64,000 nucleotides of DNA from Erythrobacter donghaensis (GTDB lineage Bacteria; Pseudomonadota; Alphaproteobacteria; Sphingomonadales; Sphingomonadaceae): the NCBI RefSeq assembly GCF_002155425.1, contig NZ_MUYG01000005.1, forward strand, positions 1-64,000, in the 5' to 3' direction. Below, piece after piece: positions 56,417 to 64,000 of this stretch (position 1 is its first letter; every line of letters begins with the position of its first letter). Under the pieces are notes generated by a model. The model saw nothing but the letters and a program-made list of their open reading frames with translations, was not told the DNA's origin and did no database searches. Position numbers and translations under genes: made by a program.

Positions 56417-57049
56417 ATGGTGCTGACCGAACTCTTTCTTTCCGCCTTCGTCACCCTGTTCGTGGTGATCGACCCGCCCGGGTGCGCGCCGATCTATGCC
56501 GGGCTGACCAAGGGCGCGACCGCGGCGCAGGCCCGCACCATGGCGCTGCGGGCGACGTTCATCGCGGCGATCATCCTGCTGATCTTCGCGCTGTTCGGGC
56601 AGGAACTGCTGGGCGCGCTGCATATCGAGCTCGATTCCTTCCGCATTGCGGGCGGGCTGATGCTGTTCTTCATCGCTTTCGACATGGTATTCGAAAAGCG
56701 CACCCAGCGCCGCGAGGAGCGGGCCGAGAAGATCGCCGCCACCCCGGAGATCGAGGACGTCTCGGTCTTCCCCATGGCGATGCCGATGCTGGCCGGGCCG
56801 GGCGCGATCGCGGCGGTGATGCTGCTGATGAACGAGGCCGAGGGCTGGCCCGAGATGCTCGAGGTGCTCGCCGCGCTGGCTGCGGTGCTGGCGATCACGG
56901 CGGCCGCGCTGGTCGCCGCCGGGCCGCTGATCCGGCTGCTGGGCGACAAGGTCGAAGCGGTCATCACCCGCCTGCTCGGCGTGCTGCTGGCCGCGCTCGC
57001 GGCGCAATATGTGATCGACGGGCTGAAGGGCAGTTTCGCGCTGGTTTAG
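56417..57049 (+). CDS. MarC family integral membrane protein
   Basis: 210 residues, six hydrophobic segments. The typical start FLSAFVTLFVVIDPPGCAPIYAGLT, the mid ELDSFRIAGGLMLFFIAFDM and MPMLAGPGAIAAVMLL match the MarC family, whose function is not established. The gene is in the same direction as, and upstream of, the Ter operon but has its own gap of 150 bp. Confidence 0.92.
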   Translation: MVLTELFLSAFVTLFVVIDPPGCAPIYAGLTKGATAAQARTMALRATFIAAIILLIFALFGQELLGALHIELDSFRIAGGLMLFFIAFDMVFEKRTQRREERAEKIAATPEIEDVSVFPMAMPMLAGPGAIAAVMLLMNEAEGWPEMLEVLAALAAVLAITAAALVAAGPLIRLLGDKVEAVITRLLGVLLAALAAQYVIDGLKGSFALV

Positions 57050-57131
57050 ACCCTGCTGCGGCTGGCCGCGCGCTTAATCAAAACGTAACGATAACAACTG
57101 TAACTGCCCTGCAACCCCCGTGGTCGCAGGG

Positions 57132-57160
57132 TTGACACCCCTCTGGCCTTCGGGGATATC
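57132..57160 (+). promoter_or_regulatory. possible promoter of the Ter operon
   Basis: A consensus TTGACA (57132-57137), a 17-bp spacer and GATATC (57155-57160; weak -10) lie 40 bp before the first Ter gene. A hairpin (CCCTGC and GCAGGG, 57107-57131) sits directly upstream. The -10 match is poor, so this is tentative. Confidence 0.45.
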
Positions 57161-57200
57161 CCGAAATGGGACAGTTGCCGCGGTCGCGCGAGGGGGATGA

Positions 57201-57782
57201 GTGGGAGTTTCGCTTCAGAAAAGCCAGTCGGTGAGCCTCGCCAAGGAGGCACCGCACGGGCTTTCGCAGATCACCCTCGGGGTCGGCTGGGATGTCGCCA
57301 AGGGCGGCTTTTTCGGCGGGCTGTTCGGCGGGGGCGGGGACATTGATCTCGACGCCTCGTGCCTCACTTTCGATGCGAACAAGACCGTGCTCGAAGCGGT
57401 GTGGTTCGGCAAGCTCACCAATGCCGCGGGCACGATCCGCCACAGCGGCGACAACCTGACCGGCGAGGGCGAGGGCGATGACGAGAGCATCGCGATCAAG
57501 CTCGACCAGCTCGATGGCAAGGTCGAATATATCGTCCTCACCGTGAACAGCTTTCGCGGGCAGACCTTCGACAAGGTCGCCAATGCCTTTGGCCGGGTGG
57601 TCGACAACAAGAGCGGGCGCGAACTGGCGCGGTTCGACATTTCCGACAGCGGCCCGCACACCGGCCTGATCCTCGCCACCCTGTCGCGCAGCGGCGGGCA
57701 GTGGGATTTCAAGGCGATCGGTGAGCGCACCGGCGGGCGCACCGTCCATGATCTCGCCCCGGCAGCGCGCGCTGTCATCTGA
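57201..57782 (+). CDS. TerD-family protein (TerZ-like)
   Basis: 193 residues from GTG 57201 (AGGGGG upstream). TerD fold: SLQKSQSVSLAKEAP, LGVGWDV, an insert of Gly (GGFFGGLFGGGGD), [34 protein letters not shown] with the acidic calcium-binding residues, and FGRVVDNKSGRELARFDIS. The Gly-rich loop and the C-terminal NGGRTVHDLAPAAR-type tail mark it as the TerZ-like divergent copy. First gene of the operon. Confidence 0.92.
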   Translation: MGVSLQKSQSVSLAKEAPHGLSQITLGVGWDVAKGGFFGGLFGGGGDIDLDASCLTFDANKTVLEAVWFGKLTNAAGTIRHSGDNLTGEGEGDDESIAIKLDQLDGKVEYIVLTVNSFRGQTFDKVANAFGRVVDNKSGRELARFDISDSGPHTGLILATLSRSGGQWDFKAIGERTGGRTVHDLAPAARAVI

Positions 57783-57838
57783 CCTTTGAACTTGCGCCCG
57801 GCGCGCCAACCAATTCAACTTGCCCGGAGAATTCTCGC

Positions 57839-59017
57839 ATGCAGCTGCAACGTGGCGAAAAACGTGCCCTCGCCGATCTGGGGATCGCCCCGCAATGCAC
57901 CGTTACGGTCGATTTCGGCATGGCCGGGATCGACATCGCCGCCTTCGGACTCGAGCCGGGGCAGAAGATCGGCGATGATCGCTATGTCGTGCTGTTCTCC
58001 AACCCGCGCTCGCCCGGCGGCGAGGTGGTGATGACAGCGGCGGGCAATTCCGCCACTTTCACCGTCGATCTGGCGGCCCTGCCCGCGAATATCGACCGGA
58101 TCGTCTTCACCGCCACGCATGACAGCCGCGCGGTGGGCGAATCCCGTCCGCTGTCCGTCACTATCGATGGCGGCAAGGCGAGCTTCGATGCGGCTGCCGC
58201 GCTCACCAACGAAAAGGCGGTGATGCTGGCCGAGCTTTATCGCCATTCCTCGGGCTGGAAGCTGGGGACGATTGCGGCAGGCTTTGCCGGGGGGCTCGCG
58301 GCTCTGATCGGGCATTTCGGCGGCGAAGTGGCCGAAGCCGCCCCGCCGCCCCCACCGCCTCCGCCGCCCCCGGCACCGCCGCCGCCACCTCCCCCGCCGC
58401 CCGCCGCGCCGGTGAGCCTCAAGAAGATCAGCCTCGACAAGGGCAATTCCTCGGTCAGCCTCAAGAAGCAGGGGAGCAGCTTCGGGGAAATCGTGCTCAA
58501 CCTCAACTGGACCGCGCGCACCCAGAAGAAGGGCTTCTTCGGCGGCACGCAGCAGCTCGATCTCGATCTCGGCGTGATCTTCGAACTGGCCGACGGCATG
58601 GGCGCAGGCTGCATCCAGGCGCTGGGCCGCAGCTTCGGTTCCTACCACCAGCCGCCCTTCATCGAATTGTCGGGCGATGACCGCACCGGCGCGGTTGCGG
58701 CGGGTGAGACGATCCGCGTCAACGGCCAGTATTTCGACTATATCCGCCGCATCGGCGTGTTTGCGCTGATCTACGAAGGCGCGCCCAACTGGGCGGAGAC
58801 CGACGGCGTGGTGCGCCTCAACATTCCGGGCCAGCCCGAAATCGAAGTCCGCATGGACGAGGTCAACAGCCGTGAACGCCTGTGCGGGATCGCGGTGATC
58901 GACAATGTCGGCGGCGAATTGAAGATGAGCCGGCTGATGCGCTTCTACCAGAGCCAGAAGCCGTTCTCGGAAGATATCGGCGTCTATCTTCAGTGGACGC
59001 GCGGCAGTAAGGACTAG
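57839..59017 (+). CDS. TerA-like protein, two Ter domains joined by a polyproline linker
   Basis: 392 residues. The N-terminal TerD-like domain (GEKRALADLGIAPQCTVTV, SGWKLGTIAAGFAGGL) is joined by a linker of Pro/Ala (about residues 163-190, a run of twenty or more Pro) to a C-terminal domain (KKISLDKGNSSVSLKKQGSS, LDLDLGVIFELADG, GVFALIYEGAPNW) matching TerA. The tail LQWTRGSK is Lys/Arg-rich. It probably binds calcium and forms part of the membrane-associated Ter complex. Confidence 0.9.
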   Translation: MQLQRGEKRALADLGIAPQCTVTVDFGMAGIDIAAFGLEPGQKIGDDRYVVLFSNPRSPGGEVVMTAAGNSATFTVDLAALPANIDRIVFTATHDSRAVGESRPLSVTIDGGKASFDAAAALTNEKAVMLAELYRHSSGWKLGTIAAGFAGGLAALIGHFGGEVAEAAPPPPPPPPPPAPPPPPPPPPAAPVSLKKISLDKGNSSVSLKKQGSSFGEIVLNLNWTARTQKKGFFGGTQQLDLDLGVIFELADGMGAGCIQALGRSFGSYHQPPFIELSGDDRTGAVAAGETIRVNGQYFDYIRRIGVFALIYEGAPNWAETDGVVRLNIPGQPEIEVRMDEVNSRERLCGIAVIDNVGGELKMSRLMRFYQSQKPFSEDIGVYLQWTRGSKD

Positions 59018-59061
59018 CTAAGACACTCGCCGCGCGACGCGGCCAAGGGGATAATAACGGG

Positions 59062-60126
59062 ATGTTCAAGCATTTTGGGGGCTCTTTGCTGTTCACCCTC
59101 GCCGGGCTGCTGCTCGGCGCGTGGTATGGCTGGGAGCTGTATGGCACCATCGACGGCATGCTCGGGATCGTGTGGATCTGCGCGGTGCTGGCGGTTCTGG
59201 AAGTGTCGCTCTCCTTCGACAACGCGGCGGTCAACGCCTCGGTTCTGAAGGACATGGATCCGGTCTGGCAGCAGCGCTTCCTGACCTGGGGGATCGCGAT
59301 CGCGGTGTTCGGGATGCGGATCGTCTTCCCGCTGGTGATCGTGATGGTCGCAGCCTCGTTGGGCCCGGTCGAGGCGATGAACCTCGCGCTCACCGATCCG
59401 GTGCGCTACCAGGAAATCGTCGAGGGCGCGCATATCGGGTTGATGGGCTTTGGCGGCGCCTTCCTCGGGATGGTCGGCCTCAACTACTTCTTCGACAGCG
59501 ACAAGGAAGTGGACTGGATCGCCGCGATCGAGCGTCCGCTGGCCAAGGTTGCCGACATCGAAGCGGTGTCGATCGGGCTGGTGCTCGCGGCGACCTGGGG
59601 CGTTTCGACCGTGCTGGCCGATGCCGACGCGCTGACCTTCATCATCGCCGCCATCGCGGGCCTGCTCACCTATCTCGCGGTCGAGATCGTCAACCACGTG
59701 CTCGAACCGCCCACGCCCAGCACCGGCGATGTCGCCAAGGCGGGCTTCGGCGCGTTCCTCTATCTCGAAGTGCTCGATGCGAGCTTCTCGTTCGACGGGG
59801 TGATCGGGGCCTTCGCGCTCACCAACAACCTCATCATCATCGCCATCGGCCTCGGCATCGGTGCGATGTTCGTGCGTTCGATGACCATCTTCCTCGTCAA
59901 GAAGGGGACGATGAGCGAGTATCGCTACCTCGAACACGGGGCCTTCTATGCGATCCTCGCGCTGGCGGCGATCATGTACCTCAACACCTTCGTCCACATC
60001 TCCGAAGTCATCACCGGCCTGATCGGCGCGGTGCTGATCGGGCTCGCCTTCTGGTCCTCGGTGCGCTGGAACCGCGCCAACCCGGACGGTGATGGCGAAG
60101 GCGAAGGCGAAGAAGCCGTCGCCTGA
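59062..60126 (+). CDS. TerC-like membrane protein (DUF475)
   Basis: 354 residues, about nine hydrophobic segments. ISLSFDNAAVNA-type motif (EVSLSFDNAAVNASVL) and the second FDNAxx-like motif EVLDASFSFDGVIGAFALT are the twin acidic motifs of the TerC superfamily; the GRVxFP-like MRIVFPLVIVMV fits DUF475. The C-terminus is acidic. In Ter modules TerC-like proteins are the membrane component, possibly handling metal ions. Confidence 0.93.
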   Translation: MFKHFGGSLLFTLAGLLLGAWYGWELYGTIDGMLGIVWICAVLAVLEVSLSFDNAAVNASVLKDMDPVWQQRFLTWGIAIAVFGMRIVFPLVIVMVAASLGPVEAMNLALTDPVRYQEIVEGAHIGLMGFGGAFLGMVGLNYFFDSDKEVDWIAAIERPLAKVADIEAVSIGLVLAATWGVSTVLADADALTFIIAAIAGLLTYLAVEIVNHVLEPPTPSTGDVAKAGFGAFLYLEVLDASFSFDGVIGAFALTNNLIIIAIGLGIGAMFVRSMTIFLVKKGTMSEYRYLEHGAFYAILALAAIMYLNTFVHISEVITGLIGAVLIGLAFWSSVRWNRANPDGDGEGEGEEAVA

Positions 60127-60205
60127 CACGGCGGCGCAATATTGCTGACGGATGGTCGCCGGAACGGGTCCGGCGACCGCCAGAACAAGGAAAGGAAGAC
60201 GAAGA

Positions 60206-60784
60206 ATGGCTATCTCGCTGTCAAAGGGTGGCAATGTCAGCCTGTCGAAGGAAGCCCCCGGGCTTGACCGCATCATGGTCGGCCTCGGCTGGGACGTGCG
60301 TGCAACCGATGGTCAGGATTTCGACCTCGATGCCTCGGCGTTCCTGTGCAAGACCGATGGCAAGGTCCGCAACGACATGGATTTCTGCTTCTACAACAAC
60401 AAGAACGTCGCCGGCGGCGCGGTCATCCATCAGGGCGACAACCGCACCGGCGAAGGTGACGGCGATGACGAGCAGGTCGAGATCACCCTGTCCAAGCTCC
60501 CCGCCGATGTCGACAAGGTCGCGGTGGTGGTAACGATCCATGAGGGCGACAAGAACGGCCAGACCTTCGGTCAGGTGTCGAACGCCTTCATCCGGCTGGT
60601 CGACGCCAACAACAACAACGAAGTCGTGCGCTACGACCTGTCGGAAGACGCTTCGGTCGAAACCGCGATGATCCTCGGCGAAGTCTATCGCCATGGGGCC
60701 GAATGGAAGTTCCGCGCTGTGGGTCAGGGCTTCAAGGGCGGCCTCGGCCCGCTCGCCGGGCACTTCGGCGTCAACGTCGGCTAA
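60206..60784 (+). CDS. terD: TerD-family protein
   Basis: 192 residues from ATG 60206 (AAGGAAAGG upstream). [60 protein letters not shown] (calcium site) and [18 protein letters not shown] are all canonical for TerD. Intact. It is one of two adjacent close paralogues (next gene about 69 bp on) within the operon. Confidence 0.96.
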   Translation: MAISLSKGGNVSLSKEAPGLDRIMVGLGWDVRATDGQDFDLDASAFLCKTDGKVRNDMDFCFYNNKNVAGGAVIHQGDNRTGEGDGDDEQVEITLSKLPADVDKVAVVVTIHEGDKNGQTFGQVSNAFIRLVDANNNNEVVRYDLSEDASVETAMILGEVYRHGAEWKFRAVGQGFKGGLGPLAGHFGVNVG

Positions 60785-60852
60785 TCGGCTGCGCGCGCGG
60801 TTCCGGCACAGGCCGGGGCCGCGCGCCGCGCTGTCACAAGGAACAGGCAAAG

Positions 60853-61434
60853 ATGGCGGTTTCGCTCAAGAAGGGCGGCAATGTGTCGCTCTCGAAAGAG
60901 GCTCCGGGGCTGAATGCGGTCACGGTCGGGCTCGGCTGGGACGTGCGCCGCACCGACGGCGCGGCCTTCGACCTCGATGCCTCGGCCTTCGTGCTCGGGG
61001 CGAACGACAAGGTGCTGTCGGACGCGCATTTCATCTTCTACAACAACAAGGTCTCGCCCGATGGCGCGGTGATCTACGGCGGCGACAACCGCACCGGCGA
61101 AGGCGAGGGCGATGACGAGACGATCATCGTCGATTTCGGCAAGCTCAGCGCGGACGCCAAAAAGGTCGTCGTCGCGGTGACGATCCACGACGGCGAGACC
61201 AAGGGCCAGAACTTCGGCTCGGTCCAGAACGCCTTCGCGCGCGTCACCAACAATGCCGACGGGCGCGAACTGGCGCGTTACGACCTGTCGGAAGACGCTT
61301 CGATGAATGTCGCGATGATCTTCGTCGAACTCTACCGCGGCAATGAAGGCGACATCAAGGTCAAGGCCATCGGCGAAGGCTGGCGCAGCGGGCTCGAAGG
61401 GCTGGCGAGCGCGATGGGCGTCAACGTCGGCTGA
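60853..61434 (+). CDS. TerD-family protein (TerE-like)
   Basis: 193 residues from ATG 60853. Very close to the upstream gene in layout: [81 protein letters not shown]. The two probably arose by duplication and may bind calcium as a set. It is 11 bp before the fusion gene. Confidence 0.95.
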   Translation: MAVSLKKGGNVSLSKEAPGLNAVTVGLGWDVRRTDGAAFDLDASAFVLGANDKVLSDAHFIFYNNKVSPDGAVIYGGDNRTGEGEGDDETIIVDFGKLSADAKKVVVAVTIHDGETKGQNFGSVQNAFARVTNNADGRELARYDLSEDASMNVAMIFVELYRGNEGDIKVKAIGEGWRSGLEGLASAMGVNVG

Positions 61435-61445
61435 TCGGCCAAGCG

Positions 61446-62609
61446 ATGCAGCCCGCCCTGCCCGGACAGCGCCTTGCGATCACGCCCAAGGCCGATTGCC
61501 GCATCCACCTGCGCGGGGCCGAGGGCCAGCGCATTGCGGTGGCGGCAATCAGCCAGGGCGGCGGCGGGCGCGTGCTCGCCTTCGACCGGCTCGATCCGCA
61601 GCAGTGGTTCATGCAGGGCATGGCCGAGCTGGAGGGCGATTTCGAGATCGTCGCCTATGTCATGGACGATCGCCACGGCGGCTTCGTCAACGCCGCCTAT
61701 CCGATCGAATTCATGGTAGATGGCACCACCCACCAGATGCCGCAGCCGGCTGAGCAGCTGGCGGCGGTGATCCTCGCCGAGGTCTATACCCGCAATGGCG
61801 AGCGGCGGATGAAGCTGTCGAACGAGGGCTTCACCTTCGGGATCGACGCCTATGTCCGCGCGCGCAATCTCGCCGGGGTGCAGGTGCCGTTCCGCAATAC
61901 GCCGGATGTGCCGCCCCCCGGAAATCATGGGGGCAACGGCCCGATCCCGCATCCCGACGGGCGCGGGCATAACCGGCCAAAACCTGCTCCCGGCCAATTG
62001 CTCGGGTCGGGGAGCGGGGTGCTGATCGCGCCCGATATCATCGTTACCAATGCCCATGTAATCGAGGACGGGCAGCGCTTCGAAATCGGCCCCGCGCGCG
62101 ATGTCGCGGTGACGCTGGCGGTCGACGTGCAGCACGATCTCGCGCTGCTGCGCTGCCAGACGCGCGGCGAGCCGCTGCCGATCCGCATCGGATCGCCGCT
62201 GTTTCTGGGCGAGGACATCATGGCCGCCGGCTTTCCGCTGATCGACGTGCTGGGCGCCGATCTCAAGGTCACCACCGGCAATGTCTCGGGCCTGACCGGG
62301 GGCGGGGGCGACGTCTCGCGCTTCCAGTTTTCCGCGCCAATCGGATCGGGATCATCGGGGGGCGCGATCATCGACGAGTTCGGCAATCTGGTCGGCGTGA
62401 CCTCGGCCAGCCTCGCGCATGATAATATGCGCAACCGGGGATCGATCTCCGAGAACGTCAATTTCGGCATCCGCGCCGCGCTGGTCTATGAAATGGCGGC
62501 AGCGGCGGGGGCGGATCTGCCTCCGATGGCGGTCTCGACCGACAATCTGCGCCGCAACGTGGTGGCGCGCGCGCGCAATGCGGTGGTTCCCATCATCGTC
62601 CATGCCTGA
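61446..62609 (+). CDS. TerD-like domain fused to a trypsin-like serine protease
   Basis: 387 residues, cytoplasmic (no signal peptide). Residues about 1-145 form a TerD-like domain (RLAITPKADCRIHLRGAEG, VYTRNGERRMKLSNEGFTFG), followed by a His/Pro/Gly-rich linker (about 152-185) and a trypsin-like domain: GSGVLIAPDIIVTNAHV (His204), VDVQHDLALLR (Asp231) and GSGSSGGAIIDEFGN (Ser304). The triad is complete. Overlaps the next gene by 8 bp. Cleavage of a Ter-associated target in response to calcium or damage is inferred from the domain pairing. Confidence 0.85.
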   Translation: MQPALPGQRLAITPKADCRIHLRGAEGQRIAVAAISQGGGGRVLAFDRLDPQQWFMQGMAELEGDFEIVAYVMDDRHGGFVNAAYPIEFMVDGTTHQMPQPAEQLAAVILAEVYTRNGERRMKLSNEGFTFGIDAYVRARNLAGVQVPFRNTPDVPPPGNHGGNGPIPHPDGRGHNRPKPAPGQLLGSGSGVLIAPDIIVTNAHVIEDGQRFEIGPARDVAVTLAVDVQHDLALLRCQTRGEPLPIRIGSPLFLGEDIMAAGFPLIDVLGADLKVTTGNVSGLTGGGGDVSRFQFSAPIGSGSSGGAIIDEFGNLVGVTSASLAHDNMRNRGSISENVNFGIRAALVYEMAAAAGADLPPMAVSTDNLRRNVVARARNAVVPIIVHA

Positions 62610-63744
62610 GGATGCGCCGGGCCGGGTCAAGGTCGATCTGCCGACCGGCACGCTGGTGCTGCACGATGTCGCGCCGGAGCGGGTTGCCAACCTGTGCCAA
62701 TTCGCCGCACGTGCCAATCCCAAGCGGGGCTTCCTGATCGTTTCGACGGTGCTCGGGCGGCACCTGCCCACGCCGCCGCAGGCCCTGCGCGCCGCCGCCG
62801 ATGCACTCGCCGCGCAATTGCCGGGCGATCTGCCCGAACCCGTGCTGTTCTGCGGCATGGCCGAGACCGCGACGGGGCTGGCGCAAGCGGTCTGGGCGGC
62901 ATGGCGCGCGCGGCATCCGGGGGCCGAAAGCGCCTATGTCCAGTCGAGCCGCCAGACCGTCACGGGCGCGCGCATCCTGTGCCGGTTCGAGGAAGACCAC
63001 AGCCACGCCGCCAGCCACATGGTGCAGGTCAGCACAGAGGTTGAGCCCATGCTCGCCGCCGCGCACAGCCTTGTCATCGTCGACGACGAATGCAGCACCG
63101 GCGCGACCTTTGTCGAGGCAGCCGAGGCGCTGGTGGCGGCGCTCCCGCAGATCGAACGGGTCGCCTGCGCCAGCCTCACCGATTGGAGCGCAGGAGCCTT
63201 CCTCGCGCGTATGCCGCGCCCCGCCAGCGCCCATTCGCTGATCGCGGGGACGCTGGAATGGACGCCGGGGGCAGGGCAGGTCGCAGCAAAGCTCGCCCCC
63301 ACCGCCAACCGCCACGGCACCGCGCCCGCCAGCGGAATGCGCAGCCGCACCGGGCTGCTCGCACCTGAGGCCGCCATCCGCGCGCCCATCACAACCGCGC
63401 CGGCCGAGCGCGTGCTGGTGCTGGGCGACGGCGAACACGCCTACGAGGCGCTGTGCATCGCCGAGGACATCGCCGCGCAGGGGGGCGTGCCCGCGCTCCA
63501 GTCGATCACCCGCACTCCGGCGCTGCTTGGCCATGCGATGCGCAGCGTCGCCACGCTGGCGGACGCCTATGGCTCGGGCGCGACGTGCCATGTCTACAAC
63601 CTCCTCGCCCACGACCCCGCGCGCATCGTGATCGCCGCCGAGATTGAGGGCGGGCAGGCCGAGGCGCTGCGCGGCTGGCTCGCCGAAGCGGGCAGCGACG
63701 CTGTGGTGGAGCTGGCGCTGTGCCGCTATGGCGAGGCCCCGTGA
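62602..63744 (+). CDS. phosphoribosyltransferase-TRSP domain protein of the Ter module
   Basis: 380 residues from ATG 62602, overlapping the previous stop. A PRTase domain (about residues 15-230) contains the PRPP-binding loop SLVIVDDECSTGATFVEAA (residues 157-170). A Pro/Ala linker is followed by a C-terminal TRSP-like domain: VLVLGDGEHAYEALCIAEDI, VPALQSITRTPALLG, VYNLLAHDPARIVIAAEIE. Such PRTase-TRSP proteins are part of the Ter-associated biosynthetic module, with ATP-grasp and HAD proteins, thought to make a nucleoside-like product. Confidence 0.82.
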   Translation: MPEDAPGRVKVDLPTGTLVLHDVAPERVANLCQFAARANPKRGFLIVSTVLGRHLPTPPQALRAAADALAAQLPGDLPEPVLFCGMAETATGLAQAVWAAWRARHPGAESAYVQSSRQTVTGARILCRFEEDHSHAASHMVQVSTEVEPMLAAAHSLVIVDDECSTGATFVEAAEALVAALPQIERVACASLTDWSAGAFLARMPRPASAHSLIAGTLEWTPGAGQVAAKLAPTANRHGTAPASGMRSRTGLLAPEAAIRAPITTAPAERVLVLGDGEHAYEALCIAEDIAAQGGVPALQSITRTPALLGHAMRSVATLADAYGSGATCHVYNLLAHDPARIVIAAEIEGGQAEALRGWLAEAGSDAVVELALCRYGEAP

Positions 63745-64000
63745 CCGCGCTTACCCCCCTGATTCTCGCCGATCTCGACGACAGCCTGTTCCAGACCCGC
63801 GGCAAGTGCGGCGACTGGCCGGAGGCGCGCCTGCGCCCGATGAGCCGCCTCGTCGATGGCGCGCCGAGCGGCTATGCCACTCCGCCGCAGCAGGGCTTGC
63901 TGGCATGGCTGGCGCATGGCGAGGTCGTCCCCGTCACGGCCCGCAGCCGCGCGGTTCTGGCGCGGGTCGATATCGCGCAGGCCCCGGCGATCTGCGCCAA
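63741..64000 (+). CDS. HAD family hydrolase, runs off the window
   Basis: Partial, 86 codons from GTG 63741, overlapping the previous stop (GTGA). Motif I is LADLDDSLFQTRG (Asp-x-Asp-x-x-[F]) and motif II VPVTARSRAVL has the conserved Thr/Ser. The C-terminal part with motif III/IV lies past the edge. In Ter operons a HAD phosphatase follows the PRTase. Complete only in a longer sequence. Confidence 0.8.
   Translation, partial: MTALTPLILADLDDSLFQTRGKCGDWPEARLRPMSRLVDGAPSGYATPPQQGLLAWLAHGEVVPVTARSRAVLARVDIAQAPAICA

Overview
The window is GC-rich (roughly two thirds G+C by eye) and gene-dense. Its contents point to an alphaproteobacterium of the Sphingomonadales, most likely the Erythrobacteraceae (inference): a short class I ribonucleotide reductase without ATP cone, a CcrM-type GANTC cluster, an NDUFA9-like complex I accessory protein, a CHCC zinc-finger protein, a UrcA protein, an ECF sigma/anti-sigma pair, and the palindromic repeats common in sphingomonad genomes.

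Layout. 1-3610: an ECF sigma factor and its anti-sigma factor, divergent from a secreted subtilisin-like protease and followed by a secreted Gly/Ala-rich protein. 3612-15074: an accessory island ending at the 3' end of a tRNA-Leu(CAG) gene. It carries a type I restriction-modification locus (hsdM, hsdS, an Abi_C-like gene, hsdR), a truncated NucS/DUF91-like nuclease gene and two broken integrases. A 2.0-kb IS1595-family element (8504-10505) has cut hsdS near its 3' end and left an 8-bp target duplication; joining the flanks restores the HsdS reading frame. An imperfect copy of the tRNA 3' end at 4330 suggests two islands were once stacked at this tRNA. 15470-35652: mostly core genes (NDUFA9-like, M50 protease, AI-2E family transporter, gyrB, amidase, PIG-L deacetylase, acyl-CoA ligase, guaA, YceI, nitronate monooxygenase, ABC ATPase, nadB) with several small secreted proteins and a very small transcription unit encoding a 27-residue peptide. 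35719-47418: accessory metabolism and signalling. This includes a chemoreceptor broken by one in-frame stop and carrying a 21-bp tandem repeat that adds coiled-coil heptads, and a catabolic-looking group (SDR, Rieske oxygenase, VOC protein, LuxR regulator, acyl-CoA synthetase, HWE-type kinase). 47419-52773: nrdA and nrdB behind ten GANTC sites, then an AT-richer DUF4145/DUF3800 pair. 53337-57049: argB, yggT, folD, a lipoprotein gene and marC. 57201-64000: a Ter stress-response operon that runs off the right edge: four TerD/TerA-family proteins, a TerC-like (DUF475) membrane protein, a TerD-like/trypsin fusion, a phosphoribosyltransferase-TRSP protein and a HAD phosphatase.

The most notable items are the Ter operon with its TerD-protease fusion, the dissected island (IS1595 in hsdS, two dead integrases, stacked att site), the DUF4145/DUF3800 pair as a possible small defence unit, the GANTC cluster before nrdA, and the heptad-repeat chemoreceptor pseudogene. 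All function calls come from reading the sequence; no database search was run.
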